A DNA stretch of 64,000 nt from Rhodocyclus tenuis (GTDB lineage: Bacteria > Pseudomonadota > Gammaproteobacteria > Burkholderiales > Rhodocyclaceae). This document shows, piece by piece, positions 28,934-37,421 of the stretch. The notes under the pieces were generated by a model, which saw only the letters and a list, made by a program, of their open reading frames with translations, did no database searches and was not told the origin of the DNA. Every line of letters starts with the position of its first letter. Within the stretch, counting starts at the first letter, position 1. The translations under genes and the position numbers were made by a program. The stretch is from assembly GCF_014197755.1 (NCBI RefSeq), contig NZ_JACIGE010000001.1:186001-250000 (forward strand), read 5' to 3'.

Positions 28934-29814
28934 CTCTGAAGCCTTCTCGCCGCAGAGATCTCGTCGATCATCTGATCAGCCGGTTCGGGGCGAGCCAGCG
29001 CCAAGCGTGCGGCGTGATGAAGATTTCACGCTCGGTCTATGGCTATCGCTCCCAGGCTCGGGATGCCACACCGCTGATCATGCGCATCAAGGAAATCACC
29101 TCGACGCGCGTGCATTACGGCTACCGACGGGTACATGTGCTGCTCAGGCGAGAAGGCTGGAAGGACAACCACAAGCGGGTCTATCGACTGTATCGTGAGA
29201 TGGGCCTGTCGTTACGCCATCATCGGCCGCGGCGAAACAAGGCGGCTCGTCTGCGGCAGCCGAAGAGGCACGCCTCGGCCATCAACGAGATTTGGAGCAT
29301 GGACTTTGTGGCTGACGCACTGTTCGATGGCCGTCGGCTTCGCACCTTGCCGATTGTCGATAACTACACCAGCGAGTGCTTGGCGATCGATGTCGGCCAG
29401 AGCTTGAAGGGAGAGGATGTTGTGCGTGTTCTTGAGCAACTGCGCCACAGCCGTGGGCTGCCGAAGAGCATCAAGGTCGACAATGGCAGCGAATTCATCT
29501 CGAAAGCGATGGACCGGTGGGCCTACGAGAATCGGGTGGAACTGGACTTCTCCCGGCCGGGGAAGCCGACCGATAACGCCAAGGTCGAGTCGTTCAACGG
29601 TCGCTTCCGGGAGGAATGTCTGAACGAACATTGGTTCTTGTCCCTGGACGATGCGAAAGGCAAAATCGAGGCGTGGCGGCGGTACTACAACGAGGAGCGT
29701 CCCCATTCGGCGCTGAACTGGATGACACCCGCCGAATTCGCCCGCCAGTGCAGGAACAAGCCCTCACCGGAGGGCTTCCAGGTGCCGGAAATTTCCACCT
29801 TAGACCGGTACTAA
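28930..29814 (+). CDS. IS3-family transposase OrfB (catalytic, by -1 frameshift)
   Basis: The catalytic part of the transposase, read in the -1 frame after OrfA; the first internal ATG is at 29014. The DDE triad is present: SMDFVADAL, VDNGSEF and KVESFNGRFREECL, with YYNEERPHSAL downstream. No internal stop was seen, so the IS may be active. Start is given at the frameshift codon ATA; OrfB alone would be 266 residues from 29014. Confidence 0.88.
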   Translation: MALKPSRRRDLVDHLISRFGASQRQACGVMKISRSVYGYRSQARDATPLIMRIKEITSTRVHYGYRRVHVLLRREGWKDNHKRVYRLYREMGLSLRHHRPRRNKAARLRQPKRHASAINEIWSMDFVADALFDGRRLRTLPIVDNYTSECLAIDVGQSLKGEDVVRVLEQLRHSRGLPKSIKVDNGSEFISKAMDRWAYENRVELDFSRPGKPTDNAKVESFNGRFREECLNEHWFLSLDDAKGKIEAWRRYYNEERPHSALNWMTPAEFARQCRNKPSPEGFQVPEISTLDRY

Positions 29815-29830
29815 ATCCGGTGCAGCCTCA

Positions 29831-30325
29831 GATTCGGACTTTACTAAATTCCCGTTGGCTCTGTTTACGGGGGGCACCTCACCAAACACAACAAATGCAA
29901 AGCTAATCAAGCGTTTCAGGGACGCCGGCTTCAGTGACTGGTCCTAGTTGTCCGCGCTGACCTAACTTTGCCCTCTTCCCCTTGTCGCACCGATGCGAAT
30001 TTGATGCGAACCTGCTTCCTCGAAAGACAGGTATTCGCCTCAAGCAGCCACTCGATCCTCCTGTTCTGGGTGACTGCAATCGGGCTTTAGCGGACGTATT
30101 CGGTTACTGTCGTGACCGGCCGCTTAGGCCGACCACCCGCCTGTAGCTTATGGCATGAGGCCGGATCTCAGCCGGAGCGGCTATTCAACCGCTTCTCGCT
30201 CATCACCTGATCGTGGGCCACGAAGAAGAGGCTCAATACTGACTACAGAAACAGGGGCGATTCATTAATTAGCACTTGGCATGGCCAAAAGCTATCTCTC
30301 ACAAAGATTAGCTGCCGCAGTCGCT
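29831..30325. other. Non-coding stretch right of the IS element
   Basis: About 495 bp without a supported gene. A short open frame ending at 29947 (GGTSPNTTNAKLIKRF in its middle) directly borders the IS and could be the tail of a disrupted gene, but it has no start and no recognisable family. Confidence 0.5.
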
Positions 30326-30844
30326 CTAAGATGCTGAATGAATAAATGATCGAAGTTCCGATATTTTCGGATGAGCACGAAGTTCCTCAAGATTGGCTTG
30401 GCTGAGGCAACTGAATAACTTAGCCCGGTCCCTTATATTCAAAAGGGTGGAAAGAACCTTTCTTGGGGCAGCTTTGCCCGCTGCTTGCATCTCCGCTGAA
30501 ATTTCACGCCCAGTGAGCAGAGCCAATGTCTTTGGAGCTTCAAAAAACAATACTTCAATTTCTGGAATGAACTGTATAACCTTGTACTCGGAATGATTGC
30601 TTCCCCAAGCGAGATAGTCATCTAGTTCTCTTTGTTGCATGGCTGCTTGATGTTCATCCGTAGTATCTGCGTCAACTATTAGCGCTACGGGAACACGCTT
30701 CATAAGTAACGCTTTCCGTGCCCGCGGCCGAATTGCATTACGGCCGTTTGCTACGATGATTTGATAGCTAACGGTTCGCAAATCATCAAGCAGCAGCTGG
30801 ACTAGCCTAGAATCCGTTTCCCCGTCAACGTAAATATGTACCAT
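30326..30844 (-). CDS. Stand-alone TOPRIM-like protein, candidate defence component
   Basis: A 172-residue protein with a TOPRIM-like pattern: IYVDGETDSRLVQLLLDDL at the start, ALIVDADTTDEH carrying the DxD pair, and IPEIEVLFFEAPKTLAL with a third acidic cluster. This is how the nuclease domain of OLD-type proteins looks, but without the ATPase domain. The first acidic position is Asp instead of the usual Glu. It starts 5 bp after the upstream nuclease-like gene, so the two are probably one unit. The exact activity is not known; metal-dependent nicking or cleavage of nucleic acid is inference. Confidence 0.6.
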   Translation of the reverse strand: MVHIYVDGETDSRLVQLLLDDLRTVSYQIIVANGRNAIRPRARKALLMKRVPVALIVDADTTDEHQAAMQQRELDDYLAWGSNHSEYKVIQFIPEIEVLFFEAPKTLALLTGREISAEMQAAGKAAPRKVLSTLLNIRDRAKLFSCLSQANLEELRAHPKISELRSFIHSAS

Positions 30845-30849
30845 TTGAT

Positions 30850-31416
30850 TTACTCATCGGTTTCGAAAGGGAAAAGTGGAAGTCCGTACGCAGTAGCATA
30901 CTCAAGCTTCTGGCGTAGCCCTTCTGTCATGGTCGCATGAGGCAATGCAATATCGAGATCCGACTTACCCCAGAGAAGGATGTTTAATGGAGATGCAAAT
31001 TGGGTGAAAACCTCGGTAGCCAGTGTGAAATCTGATACGCTAAATAAAACTGCCATTGTCCCGGGAGGCCTACTTTCTAGACGGAAGCGCAGTTTAGCGA
31101 CAGCTTCAATTGCAGCCGGCTCGCTCAAATCTTTACTCTCAACGAGAAAAGACCTCCCATCAAGGAAAACCATCCCGTCGATTTGCTCCATCGTGCCGAA
31201 TTTTTGCGGATACGTTACTTCGTAGGGCCATCGGACAGAGGTCCCCTCGGCATCAAAAGCTCTAATCACCAAATACTCAAACAGTTTACCTGGCGTCCAA
31301 CTAGGAACAGGGATTTTATCCTTTACCTTCTGCCATAAGTCGTGAAGGTCGGTTTGCTTCCATGCCTGAGCCTCTTCCATCATGGATCGTGAGGTGCGTG
31401 AGGTAGAAGTGCTCAT
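30850..31416 (-). CDS. PD-(D/E)XK nuclease-like protein, candidate defence component
   Basis: A 188-residue protein with a restriction-endonuclease-like core: KLFEYLVIRAFDAEG as the N-terminal helix with Glu, EQIDGMVFLDGRSFLVESKD with the Asp and Glu-x-Lys catalytic residues, and PPGTMAVLFS as the next strand. The order and spacing match Mrr-like/PD-(D/E)XK domains. It forms a two-gene unit with the TOPRIM-like protein downstream. The first 12 residues are Ser/Thr-rich, so translation may instead begin at one of the ATG codons at 31383 or 31380. Function in anti-phage defence is inferred from domain type and location in transposon cargo. Confidence 0.65.
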   Translation of the reverse strand: MSTSTSRTSRSMMEEAQAWKQTDLHDLWQKVKDKIPVPSWTPGKLFEYLVIRAFDAEGTSVRWPYEVTYPQKFGTMEQIDGMVFLDGRSFLVESKDLSEPAAIEAVAKLRFRLESRPPGTMAVLFSVSDFTLATEVFTQFASPLNILLWGKSDLDIALPHATMTEGLRQKLEYATAYGLPLFPFETDE

Positions 31417-31475
31417 CAGGACGTCGTTAGCGGTTCAAAGGGCATGGTGGAAACGAGCATTGGATGAAGAGTCTT

Positions 31476-31655
31476 TCAATTATGACATCGTATTGAGTGC
31501 CCGCCAAGAAATTCAGCTACAGTGCGCTGAGCACGTGCGGTAAAGCTATCAGCGGATACTTGACCGTTGCCAGTGCGAGCTTCAGCAGAATGGATGCGTG
31601 CTACGGCACTCGGGGTCATCGGGGTACGAGAGGTGGATGCGGACTTCTTAGACAT
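31476..31655 (-). CDS. Small conserved protein of mobile elements (SMP-like)
   Basis: A 59-residue protein: MSKKSASTSRTPMTP, then SAVARIHSAEARTGNGQVS, then SFTARAQRTVAEF. It matches from memory a family of very small proteins frequent on plasmids and integrative elements, with the pattern MTPxAxARIQSAxAxxxGGxVxxxSFAARAQ. The function is unknown. GGAGA is 8 bp before the ATG. It lies just upstream of the nuclease pair, on the same strand. Confidence 0.7.
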   Translation of the reverse strand: MSKKSASTSRTPMTPSAVARIHSAEARTGNGQVSADSFTARAQRTVAEFLGGHSIRCHN

Positions 31656-31785
31656 GATTCGAATCTCCAGTTGAGTTGCCACGTAGACAACGGAGCGAAT
31701 CGTAGATGTCAGGTGTTTGCAGGTATTCCGCGTAGCGCGTCAAAGTTTTTGGAAAAATACCCAAGGCCAGTAAAGCCGGGGCGAT

Positions 31786-32628
31786 TCAGAGTGCTGCCAA
31801 CTCATCTTTGCTTGAGGCAAAGATGAACTCCAATGAGTTCTTCGCTATAAAGGTATTAAGCTCTTCAGCCCTTTCCTTGGCGTCAATCCTCTCGTTGTTT
31901 ATTCCCTTCTTTGCCCACAATGCAAGATGCGGGCTTATAGGGAAATAGATCGAGGATTCTTTGGAGATATCGCCCGGAATGGCTAAAAGATTGTAGATAG
32001 GTTGATCAGAAGTGACGAGCTTGATTTCGGAATGGTTTTCTACCACTCTCAAATCCAGATGGTCACAGAGTGATCCTCCAATGCTGTTTGCCAAGATGAA
32101 GCCCATGGCGTTCTGCACCTTGTGTAAATTGCAATCCTTGTACTCTTCTGGAATGCTCAGGCCTTGATGATTCATGAATGAGGTTCTAGCTTTCTTAGTT
32201 CGAGTGTATTGATGGCCGAGATAGATGCAAAGATGAATCTTGCTTTGCCTATCATTCAAAACGTCAAAATCTTTGTCTCTTAAAGCACTAAGAACGGGGA
32301 AGGCATTCTTTTCAATCATCCCATGGTACTGTTCAAGACCGAATCTTGCCCACTCGTTGCCAGAATTGGCAATGCTTAGGTAAGTAGCAAGGCTACCTCG
32401 GTTCACGAACTGGTTGATCGCGGGACCTTTCATAACCATCCCGATCAGCAGTTTAATTTCAGCATCCGATAGCGGGTCAATTTCATAAAAGTAGCGTTCC
32501 TGTGCGACATTCTCTGTTGATGTACGAAAGATCTTATCTTCTCGTTTGCTCCAGATTTGATCGTCCGTTGCCCAGCCCTTGAGGTAATACTCCCAAATAT
32601 AGTGCTGCTTCTTTACCTCAATGCTCAT
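31786..32628 (-). CDS. DUF4238-family protein
   Basis: A 280-residue protein starting MSIEVKKQHYIWEYYLKGW, which fits the HYxxxxYLxxW/F opening of DUF4238 proteins. Other recognisable stretches: LGHQYTRTKKARTSF and LVTSDQPIYNL followed by YFPISPHLALW, the conserved C-terminal block of the family. The molecular function is unknown; members are often found near defence genes and mobile elements. GAGGAG precedes the ATG. Its codon use is visibly more A/T-rich than that of the surrounding genes, suggesting a separate origin from the rest of the cargo. Confidence 0.75.
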   Translation of the reverse strand: MSIEVKKQHYIWEYYLKGWATDDQIWSKREDKIFRTSTENVAQERYFYEIDPLSDAEIKLLIGMVMKGPAINQFVNRGSLATYLSIANSGNEWARFGLEQYHGMIEKNAFPVLSALRDKDFDVLNDRQSKIHLCIYLGHQYTRTKKARTSFMNHQGLSIPEEYKDCNLHKVQNAMGFILANSIGGSLCDHLDLRVVENHSEIKLVTSDQPIYNLLAIPGDISKESSIYFPISPHLALWAKKGINNERIDAKERAEELNTFIAKNSLEFIFASSKDELAAL

Positions 32629-32945
32629 GCTCTCCTCTTAAGTTATCGTGTTGCTACGAATAGATGTCAGCAATGTTCTGTATTTCAATTCATACCCTAC
32701 AACGCCGAACGACTGCTCCTTCTATTAGCAGATTATCCTCTGAATGGCCGCTTTCAGAAACCGCGACTGCCCGGAAAGGGGCGGATGCCATCCTAAGCTG
32801 CTGACGAAAGCAGCCATTGGCCACCATTCGCGGCTGAGCGGCAGTTAAGCAGCCCATAGCCGTCCGATGCAGGTCGAAGACCCAAGGTCCGTTTTGGCCG
32901 AGGAGCGGAACTCGATATTGTGAGCAATCGGCTTGCTACGGACAC
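32629..32945. other. Non-coding stretch upstream of the DUF4238 gene
   Basis: About 315 bp with no gene. The promoter of the DUF4238 gene must be here. From about 32860 on the DNA is roughly three-quarters identical by eye to that around 21145-21200, at the other side of the element. Confidence 0.5.
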
Positions 32946-33131
32946 CTACGCAGCTGACAGCCCCGCTGACCGGAGATAGCTCAACAACTCCTGTGGAGCC
33001 CGATCAGCACAAGGCACCAACCAAAGGAGCCCTGCAGCCAAGAGCGCCACCCGCGAACTGAAAGAAACCGCAGCCTCGTTAGTCAGCGCTGATCGGATGT
33101 CGGCGAAAACGGCACAGTTGTGCGCTAGCAA
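32946..33131 (-). pseudogene. Diverged fragment of the two-helix membrane protein gene
   Basis: The frame encodes VALLAAGLLWLVPCADRAPQ and ELLSYLRSAGLSAA, matching the C-terminus of the 266-residue protein at 21200-22000 (VALLAAGLLWLGPCADRAAR, ELSRYLRSAGQSAA). Only about 45 codons correspond, and the sequence before them is unrelated and lacks the N-terminal domain. Similarity continues into the 3' flanking DNA. It is a truncated duplicate near the right transposon end. From 33132 to 33327 I see nothing coding. Confidence 0.65.
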
Positions 33132-33327
33132 AGTGCGAGATTAGTCGGCACGCCGAGGCCGGGATAGCCCCCCCGGGCTGCCCCTACTGGCCTTTGAAAC
33201 CATCAACGATCGGCCAGCCCTACGGCGGCGAACGGTCGTCTCGCGCGTATCTTTGCGCCAGCGAGCGGTGCACGGTCGCCTTTCCAGACGCAAAGGGGCG
33301 CTTCAGATATTCTGCCGCTAGGCTTAA

Positions 33328-33376
33328 TTCAAAACTAAGTGACTCGGATTTCCCAAAATTCAAAACTAAGTGACTC
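33328..33376 (-). repeat. Right-end paired terminal repeats of the transposon
   Basis: Two identical copies of TTCAAAACTAAGTGACTC (33328-33345 and 33359-33376, 31-bp period), the reverse complement of the inner left-end repeat. Different spacing at the two ends (22 versus 31 bp) is normal for Tn7-type elements. Confidence 0.88.
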
Positions 33377-33392
33377 GCGGGTTCAAAACCAA

Positions 33393-33424
33393 AAAAATCA
33401 GGCGCTCGCAAGCGCCTGATTTTT
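33393..33424. terminator. Bidirectional terminator after actP
   Basis: AAAAATCAGGCGCT and AGCGCCTGATTTTT form a perfect 14-bp stem with a CGCA loop, giving T runs in both directions. It lies 73 bp beyond the actP stop and 17 bp outside the transposon repeat, so it also shields the chromosome from the element. Confidence 0.92.
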
Positions 33425-33496
33425 GGTAGTTGGCGGTTCAACACTCACCGCCGCTCGACAGTGGCGCCTGCGACGGCGCCGAACAGGGTTTGACGC

Positions 33497-35185
33497 TTAG
33501 TGGCCGCCTGCGGTCGAAGCGCCGATACCGGTTTCCGAACGCACCTGCTGCGCCGGGAAGCCCGCACGATCCTTGGCCGCCTGCTGGCTGCGGTCGAGCA
33601 CCGATACCAGCCAGATGGTGAAGAACGCAGCCGACATCGAGAACAGTGCCGGTGACGAATACGGGAACAGCGCGCTGCCCTTCTCGTGGTGCAGCACCGC
33701 CTCCCACACCGACGGCGAGACGATGGTCAGACCGACCGAGAGCAGCAGGCCGACCGTGCCGCCAGCAACTGCGCCGCGCGTCGTGCAATCCTTCCACAGC
33801 ACCGACATGAACAGCACCGGGAAGTTGGCCGAGCAGGCGATGGCGAAGGCCAGCATCACCATGTAGGCGACGTTTTCCTTTTCGAAGGCGATACCGAGGA
33901 AGACGGCGAGAATGCCGAGGCAGATCGTCGTGATCTTCGAGACACGCAGCTCCGAAGCGGAATCGGCGTTGCCCTTCTTGAACACCGTGGCGTAGAGGTC
34001 GTGCGACACCGCCGAGGCGCCCGACAAGGTCAGACCCGCCACCACCGCGAGGATGGTCGCGAAGGCCACCGCCGAGATGAAGCCGAGGAAGACGTTGCCG
34101 CCAACGGCGTTGGCCAGGTGCACCGCGGCCATGTTGCCGCCGCCCTTCAGACCCTTGCTGATGTCGCCATCGACGTAGTAGGAACCCGGATCCTGCGTCA
34201 GCAGAACGATGGCGCCAAAGCCGATGATGAAGGTGAGGATGTAGAAGTAGCCGATCCAGGTGGTCGCCCAGCCAACCGACTTGCGCGCTTCGGCAGCACT
34301 CGGCACGGTGAAGAAGCGCATCAGGATGTGCGGCAGACCGGCGGTACCGAACATCAGCGCCAGACCGACCGAGATGGCCGAGATCGGGTCCTTGATCAAG
34401 CCGCCCGGCGCCATGATCAGGTCGTGCTTGGCATGCACCTCGACCGCCTTGGCGAACAGCTTTTCGGGATTGAAGCTGAACTGGTAGAGCACCGCCAGCG
34501 CCATGAAGGTGGCACCGGTGAGCAGCATGCACGCTTTGATGATCTGCACCCAGGTCGTCGCCGTCATGCCGCCGAAGAGCACGTAGAGCATCATCAGCAC
34601 ACCGACGATGACCACCGCGTACTGGTACTCGAGACCGAACAGCACCTTGATCAGCTGACCGGCACCAACCATCTGCGCGATCATGTAGAACGCCACCACG
34701 ACCAGCGAGCCGGTCGCCGCGAAAGTGCGGATCGGCGTCTGCGAGAAGCGGTAGGCGGCGACGTCGGCGAAGGTGTACTTGCCGAGATTGCGCAGGCGTT
34801 CGGCCATCAGGAAGGTGATCACCGGCCAGCCGACCAGCCAGCCGATCGAGAAGATCAGGCCGTCAAAGCCGTTGGCGAAGACCAGACCGGAAATACCGAG
34901 GAACGAGGCCGCCGACATGTAGTCGCCGGCGATCGCCAGGCCGTTCTGGAAACCGGTGATGCTGCCGCCGGCGGTGTAGAAGTCAGACGCCGAACGCGTC
35001 TTGGCAGCCGCCCATTTGGTGATCCACAGGGTCAGGCCGACAAAGCCGGCAAACATCGCGATGGCGACCCAGTTGGTCGCCTGCTTGCTGGTCTGGCCGA
35101 GGTCGGCGCCAGCGGCGACGGCAGCGCCGGCAGCCAGCACGCCAGCCGTCAGCGCCAGCATCTGGCGCGTGAATTGACTGATCAT
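33497..35185 (-). CDS. actP: Cation/acetate symporter ActP
   Basis: A 562-residue sodium:solute symporter of the ActP branch. It has an N-terminal hydrophobic leader ([18 protein letters not shown]), about 13 transmembrane helices, and family blocks such as [51 protein letters not shown], and [19 protein letters not shown]. It takes up acetate and related short carboxylates. Its ATG overlaps the stop of the DUF485 gene as ATGA, the standard yjcH-actP pair. Length matches Escherichia coli ActP (549) closely. Confidence 0.95.
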   Translation of the reverse strand: MISQFTRQMLALTAGVLAAGAAVAAGADLGQTSKQATNWVAIAMFAGFVGLTLWITKWAAAKTRSASDFYTAGGSITGFQNGLAIAGDYMSAASFLGISGLVFANGFDGLIFSIGWLVGWPVITFLMAERLRNLGKYTFADVAAYRFSQTPIRTFAATGSLVVVAFYMIAQMVGAGQLIKVLFGLEYQYAVVIVGVLMMLYVLFGGMTATTWVQIIKACMLLTGATFMALAVLYQFSFNPEKLFAKAVEVHAKHDLIMAPGGLIKDPISAISVGLALMFGTAGLPHILMRFFTVPSAAEARKSVGWATTWIGYFYILTFIIGFGAIVLLTQDPGSYYVDGDISKGLKGGGNMAAVHLANAVGGNVFLGFISAVAFATILAVVAGLTLSGASAVSHDLYATVFKKGNADSASELRVSKITTICLGILAVFLGIAFEKENVAYMVMLAFAIACSANFPVLFMSVLWKDCTTRGAVAGGTVGLLLSVGLTIVSPSVWEAVLHHEKGSALFPYSSPALFSMSAAFFTIWLVSVLDRSQQAAKDRAGFPAQQVRSETGIGASTAGGH

Positions 35186-35496
35186 TTGCGCGTCTCCTCT
35201 TGCACGATTTCCGCGGTCAGCGCATCGAATTCCCTGTTGGCGCGACGCACATAGATATTGGTCAGAATGACCGTAAACAGGATCACGCCGAGCCCCATCG
35301 GAATACCGACCGAGGTGACCATGCCTTCGCCGATCTTGGTCCCCAGCCATTCCTTGTTGAAGGCGATGAGCAGGATGTAGCCGTAATAGACGACCATCAT
35401 CAGCACAGTCATGATGATGCTGAACGAGGCTCGCGTGCCTTTCAGCTTCTGATACTTGGGATTGGCGGCGATGCGCGCCGCGACGTCGTCTTTCAT
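35182..35496 (-). CDS. DUF485 membrane protein (YjcH-like)
   Basis: A 104-residue inner-membrane protein with two transmembrane helices ([20 protein letters not shown] and [20 protein letters not shown]) and the starting pattern [18 protein letters not shown]485 proteins are encoded with ActP and are thought to help its assembly or function. GGAGG lies 7 bp before the ATG at 35496. Confidence 0.93.
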   Translation of the reverse strand: MKDDVAARIAANPKYQKLKGTRASFSIIMTVLMMVVYYGYILLIAFNKEWLGTKIGEGMVTSVGIPMGLGVILFTVILTNIYVRRANREFDALTAEIVQEETRK

Positions 35497-35649
35497 GTTT
35501 TCCTCCGCGCAAATGGGCCGCAAAATTGTCGACCCGGCTGAACGCCAAGGTGGACAGTAGGCGTGGATGCTTACTCGCCGCTTACGCAAGACACCATGCG
35601 TAAGCGATTGCGCAATAAATAACGCAAGCAGCGAAGGATGGTCCGGGGA

Positions 35650-35755
35650 CAGGTCTGCTGCCGCCATGCGCGATGACGGCAGCAAAACCCGGGGTTTCGT
35701 CGCCGCGCAGGCGGAGCGACGAAACTGACGGGCGGCGGCAAGGCCGCCGCCCGCA
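35650..35755. repeat. Cluster of three hairpins between the chemoreceptor and DUF485 genes
   Basis: Three inverted repeats in tandem: CTGCTGCCG with CGGCAGCA near 35658-35685, GTTTCGTCG with CGACGAAAC at 35696-35725, and GGGCGGC with GCCGCCC at 35730-35752. The last sits just after the chemoreceptor stop and may end its transcript. The others may be additional terminators or regulatory RNA structure for the actP transcript. Confidence 0.55.
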
Positions 35756-35758
35756 AGC

Positions 35759-37399
35759 TCAACAGCGGAAGCGGCTGACCAGCGTATGCAACTCGGTCGC
35801 GATGCGCTCGAGTTCGGTCGCCGACTCGGCAGTCGAGCGCGTGGCGGCGCTCGTTTCCTCGACCATCTGCGCGATCTCTTCGACGCGCTGGGCGATGCTG
35901 GTGCTGACGATGCTCTGTTCGCGCGTGGCACCGGCAACATCGCGGATGTGCCCAAGCGTCGTTTCGGCACCGCGACGGATCTGCCGCAGCGATTCGGCGG
36001 CGCCCTCGGCCGAGCGTACGCCCTCGGCCACTTCCGGCAAGGCCGCATCCATGACATGCGCCGCCGCGCCGGTTTCCGACTGCACCGCGGTAATCATTTT
36101 CTCGATCTCGATGGTCGCCGCCGAGGTGCGCTCGGCGAGTTGCCTGACCTCATCGGCAACGACGGCGAAACCACGGCCCTGCTCACCGGCACGCGCCGCC
36201 TCGATTGCAGCGTTGAGCGCCAGCAGATTGGTCTGCGCGGCGATACCCTTGATCACACCGGCAATCGACGAAATCTCGGCGGCACGCGCCTCGAGACTGC
36301 GGATGCGTTCCGAGGCATCGCTCACCGTTGTCGAAATCCGGTTGATCTCACGGCTTGCCGCCAACGCCCGACTTGAACCTTCATCGGCCAGGCGAACCGA
36401 CTCGGTCGCATCGCGCTCAGTATCGGCTGCGCTGTCCGAGATATGCGTCACGCTGACCGTCATCTCCTCGATCGCCGCGGCCATCGAAGACGTGGCGTCG
36501 GTCTGGTGCTGCGAAGCGATCGCCACCTCGCTCGACGCCGTGACGATGCGCTCGGCATTCTTGGTCACTTGCGCCGCGCCGTCGGTGATCTCGATCAACA
36601 TGGCGCGCAAGGCCGAAACCATTTCACCGAACGAGCCAAGCATGCTGCCCTTCGCTGCCGAACCGGTGGCAATCGTCAGATCGCCGGCCGCCGCGCGTGA
36701 CATCAGCGCGATCGCCTCGCGCGGCTCGCCGCCAACCTGGCGCAACACGCCGCGCGTGACGATGAAGCCGATAACGGCGACGCCGAAGATCAGGGCACCG
36801 CTCACCGCCAGAGCCAGCAGCAACTTGTGCCGGAACTCGGCTGCGATGTCATCCATATAGACGCCGGAACCGATCACCCAGCGCCAGGGTTCGAAAGCCT
36901 TGGCGAACTGCAGCTTGTCCACGCCGACAGTCTGCCCCGGCCGCGGGAAGGAGCTATCGACATAAGCGCCCTGCGGATCGGCCTGGGCGCCGGCGATGAT
37001 GTCGCGGATGGTAAAGCGGCCCTTGCCATCCTTGACGTCGTTGATGCTCCTGTTGCCGACGAACTTGGAATTGACGTGCACGACACCATCGCCCTCATAG
37101 CTGAAAACATAGACATAGTCACTCTTGCTGTCGGTGCCACCGTAGTGCGCGCCGAAGATCGCCTCGCTGGCTGCCTTCTGCGCCTGCTCGCGACTCATCC
37201 GCCCGGCAGCCTCTTCCTGCTGATAGCGGATGGCGATGTTGTGAGCGACCTCGACCACCGAGCGTACCTGCTGCCGACGCCCGTCCTCAAGATTGGTGCG
37301 CATCTCCCATGCGGCCAGAGAAACCAGGGCCAGCATGCCGAGCAATGCAGCCACCACCAGTAATACGATCTTCGCCTTGAGGGTCATGCGATCAATCAT
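35759..37399 (-). CDS. Methyl-accepting chemotaxis protein with single Cache sensor domain
   Basis: A 546-residue chemoreceptor. Transmembrane segment 1 is at about residues 8-30, a periplasmic sCache-type domain at 35-185 ([37 protein letters not shown]), transmembrane segment 2 at about 190-212, HAMP to about 265, then the signalling hairpin with tip [20 protein letters not shown]. There is no C-terminal CheR-binding pentapeptide. The ATG at 37399 has GGAG 9 bp upstream; an earlier in-frame codon would overlap the next gene. sCache receptors of this kind often sense small organic acids, suggestive next to actP. Confidence 0.92.
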   Translation of the reverse strand: MIDRMTLKAKIVLLVVAALLGMLALVSLAAWEMRTNLEDGRRQQVRSVVEVAHNIAIRYQQEEAAGRMSREQAQKAASEAIFGAHYGGTDSKSDYVYVFSYEGDGVVHVNSKFVGNRSINDVKDGKGRFTIRDIIAGAQADPQGAYVDSSFPRPGQTVGVDKLQFAKAFEPWRWVIGSGVYMDDIAAEFRHKLLLALAVSGALIFGVAVIGFIVTRGVLRQVGGEPREAIALMSRAAAGDLTIATGSAAKGSMLGSFGEMVSALRAMLIEITDGAAQVTKNAERIVTASSEVAIASQHQTDATSSMAAAIEEMTVSVTHISDSAADTERDATESVRLADEGSSRALAASREINRISTTVSDASERIRSLEARAAEISSIAGVIKGIAAQTNLLALNAAIEAARAGEQGRGFAVVADEVRQLAERTSAATIEIEKMITAVQSETGAAAHVMDAALPEVAEGVRSAEGAAESLRQIRRGAETTLGHIRDVAGATREQSIVSTSIAQRVEEIAQMVEETSAATRSTAESATELERIATELHTLVSRFRC

Positions 37400-37421
37400 C
37401 AAAGTCACTCCACTGTTGAAA

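Larger units (their letters stand above)
28593..29830 (+). mobile_element. IS3-family insertion sequence (IS407-like)
   Basis: About 1.24 kb bounded by imperfect inverted repeats beginning TGAGGCTACACCG on the left and TGAGGCTGCACCG (reverse complement) on the right, with TG and CA ends as usual for IS3. It contains orfA and orfB. No matching 3-5 bp direct repeat flanks it, so the flanks may have been rearranged after insertion. It interrupts the noncoding part of the Tn7-like element, not a transposition gene. Confidence 0.85.
11182..33376. mobile_element. Tn7-like transposon of about 22.2 kb
   Basis: Both ends carry two copies of the 18-bp repeat GAGTCACTTAGTTTTGAA, pointing inward: left at 11182-11199 (one mismatch) and 11204-11221, right at 33328-33345 and 33359-33376 on the other strand. 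Paired inward repeats of this kind are the TnsB-binding sites of Tn7-family elements. Inside are tnsA, tnsB, tnsC and two tniQ genes in canonical order. The exact terminal nucleotides and a 5-bp target duplication could not be identified, so boundaries may be a few bases further out. Cargo: type I restriction-modification, a retron-like operon, regulators, nuclease/TOPRIM pair, DUF4238 protein and a secondary IS3-family insertion. No cas genes or CRISPR repeats were seen. Confidence 0.88.

Noticed and set aside
29858..29947. Open frame touching the right end of the IS, possible tail of a disrupted gene
   Set aside because: Too short, without a start, and no matching 5' part was found on the left side of the IS.
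11182..33376. CRISPR-associated transposon
   Set aside because: TniQ and TnsC are present, but no Cas12k or Cascade genes and no regularly spaced repeats were seen anywhere in the element.
33220..33444. 74-codon minus-strand frame across the right transposon end
   Set aside because: It runs through the terminal repeats and the terminator and contains no recognisable protein; the frame is a by-product of the repeats.
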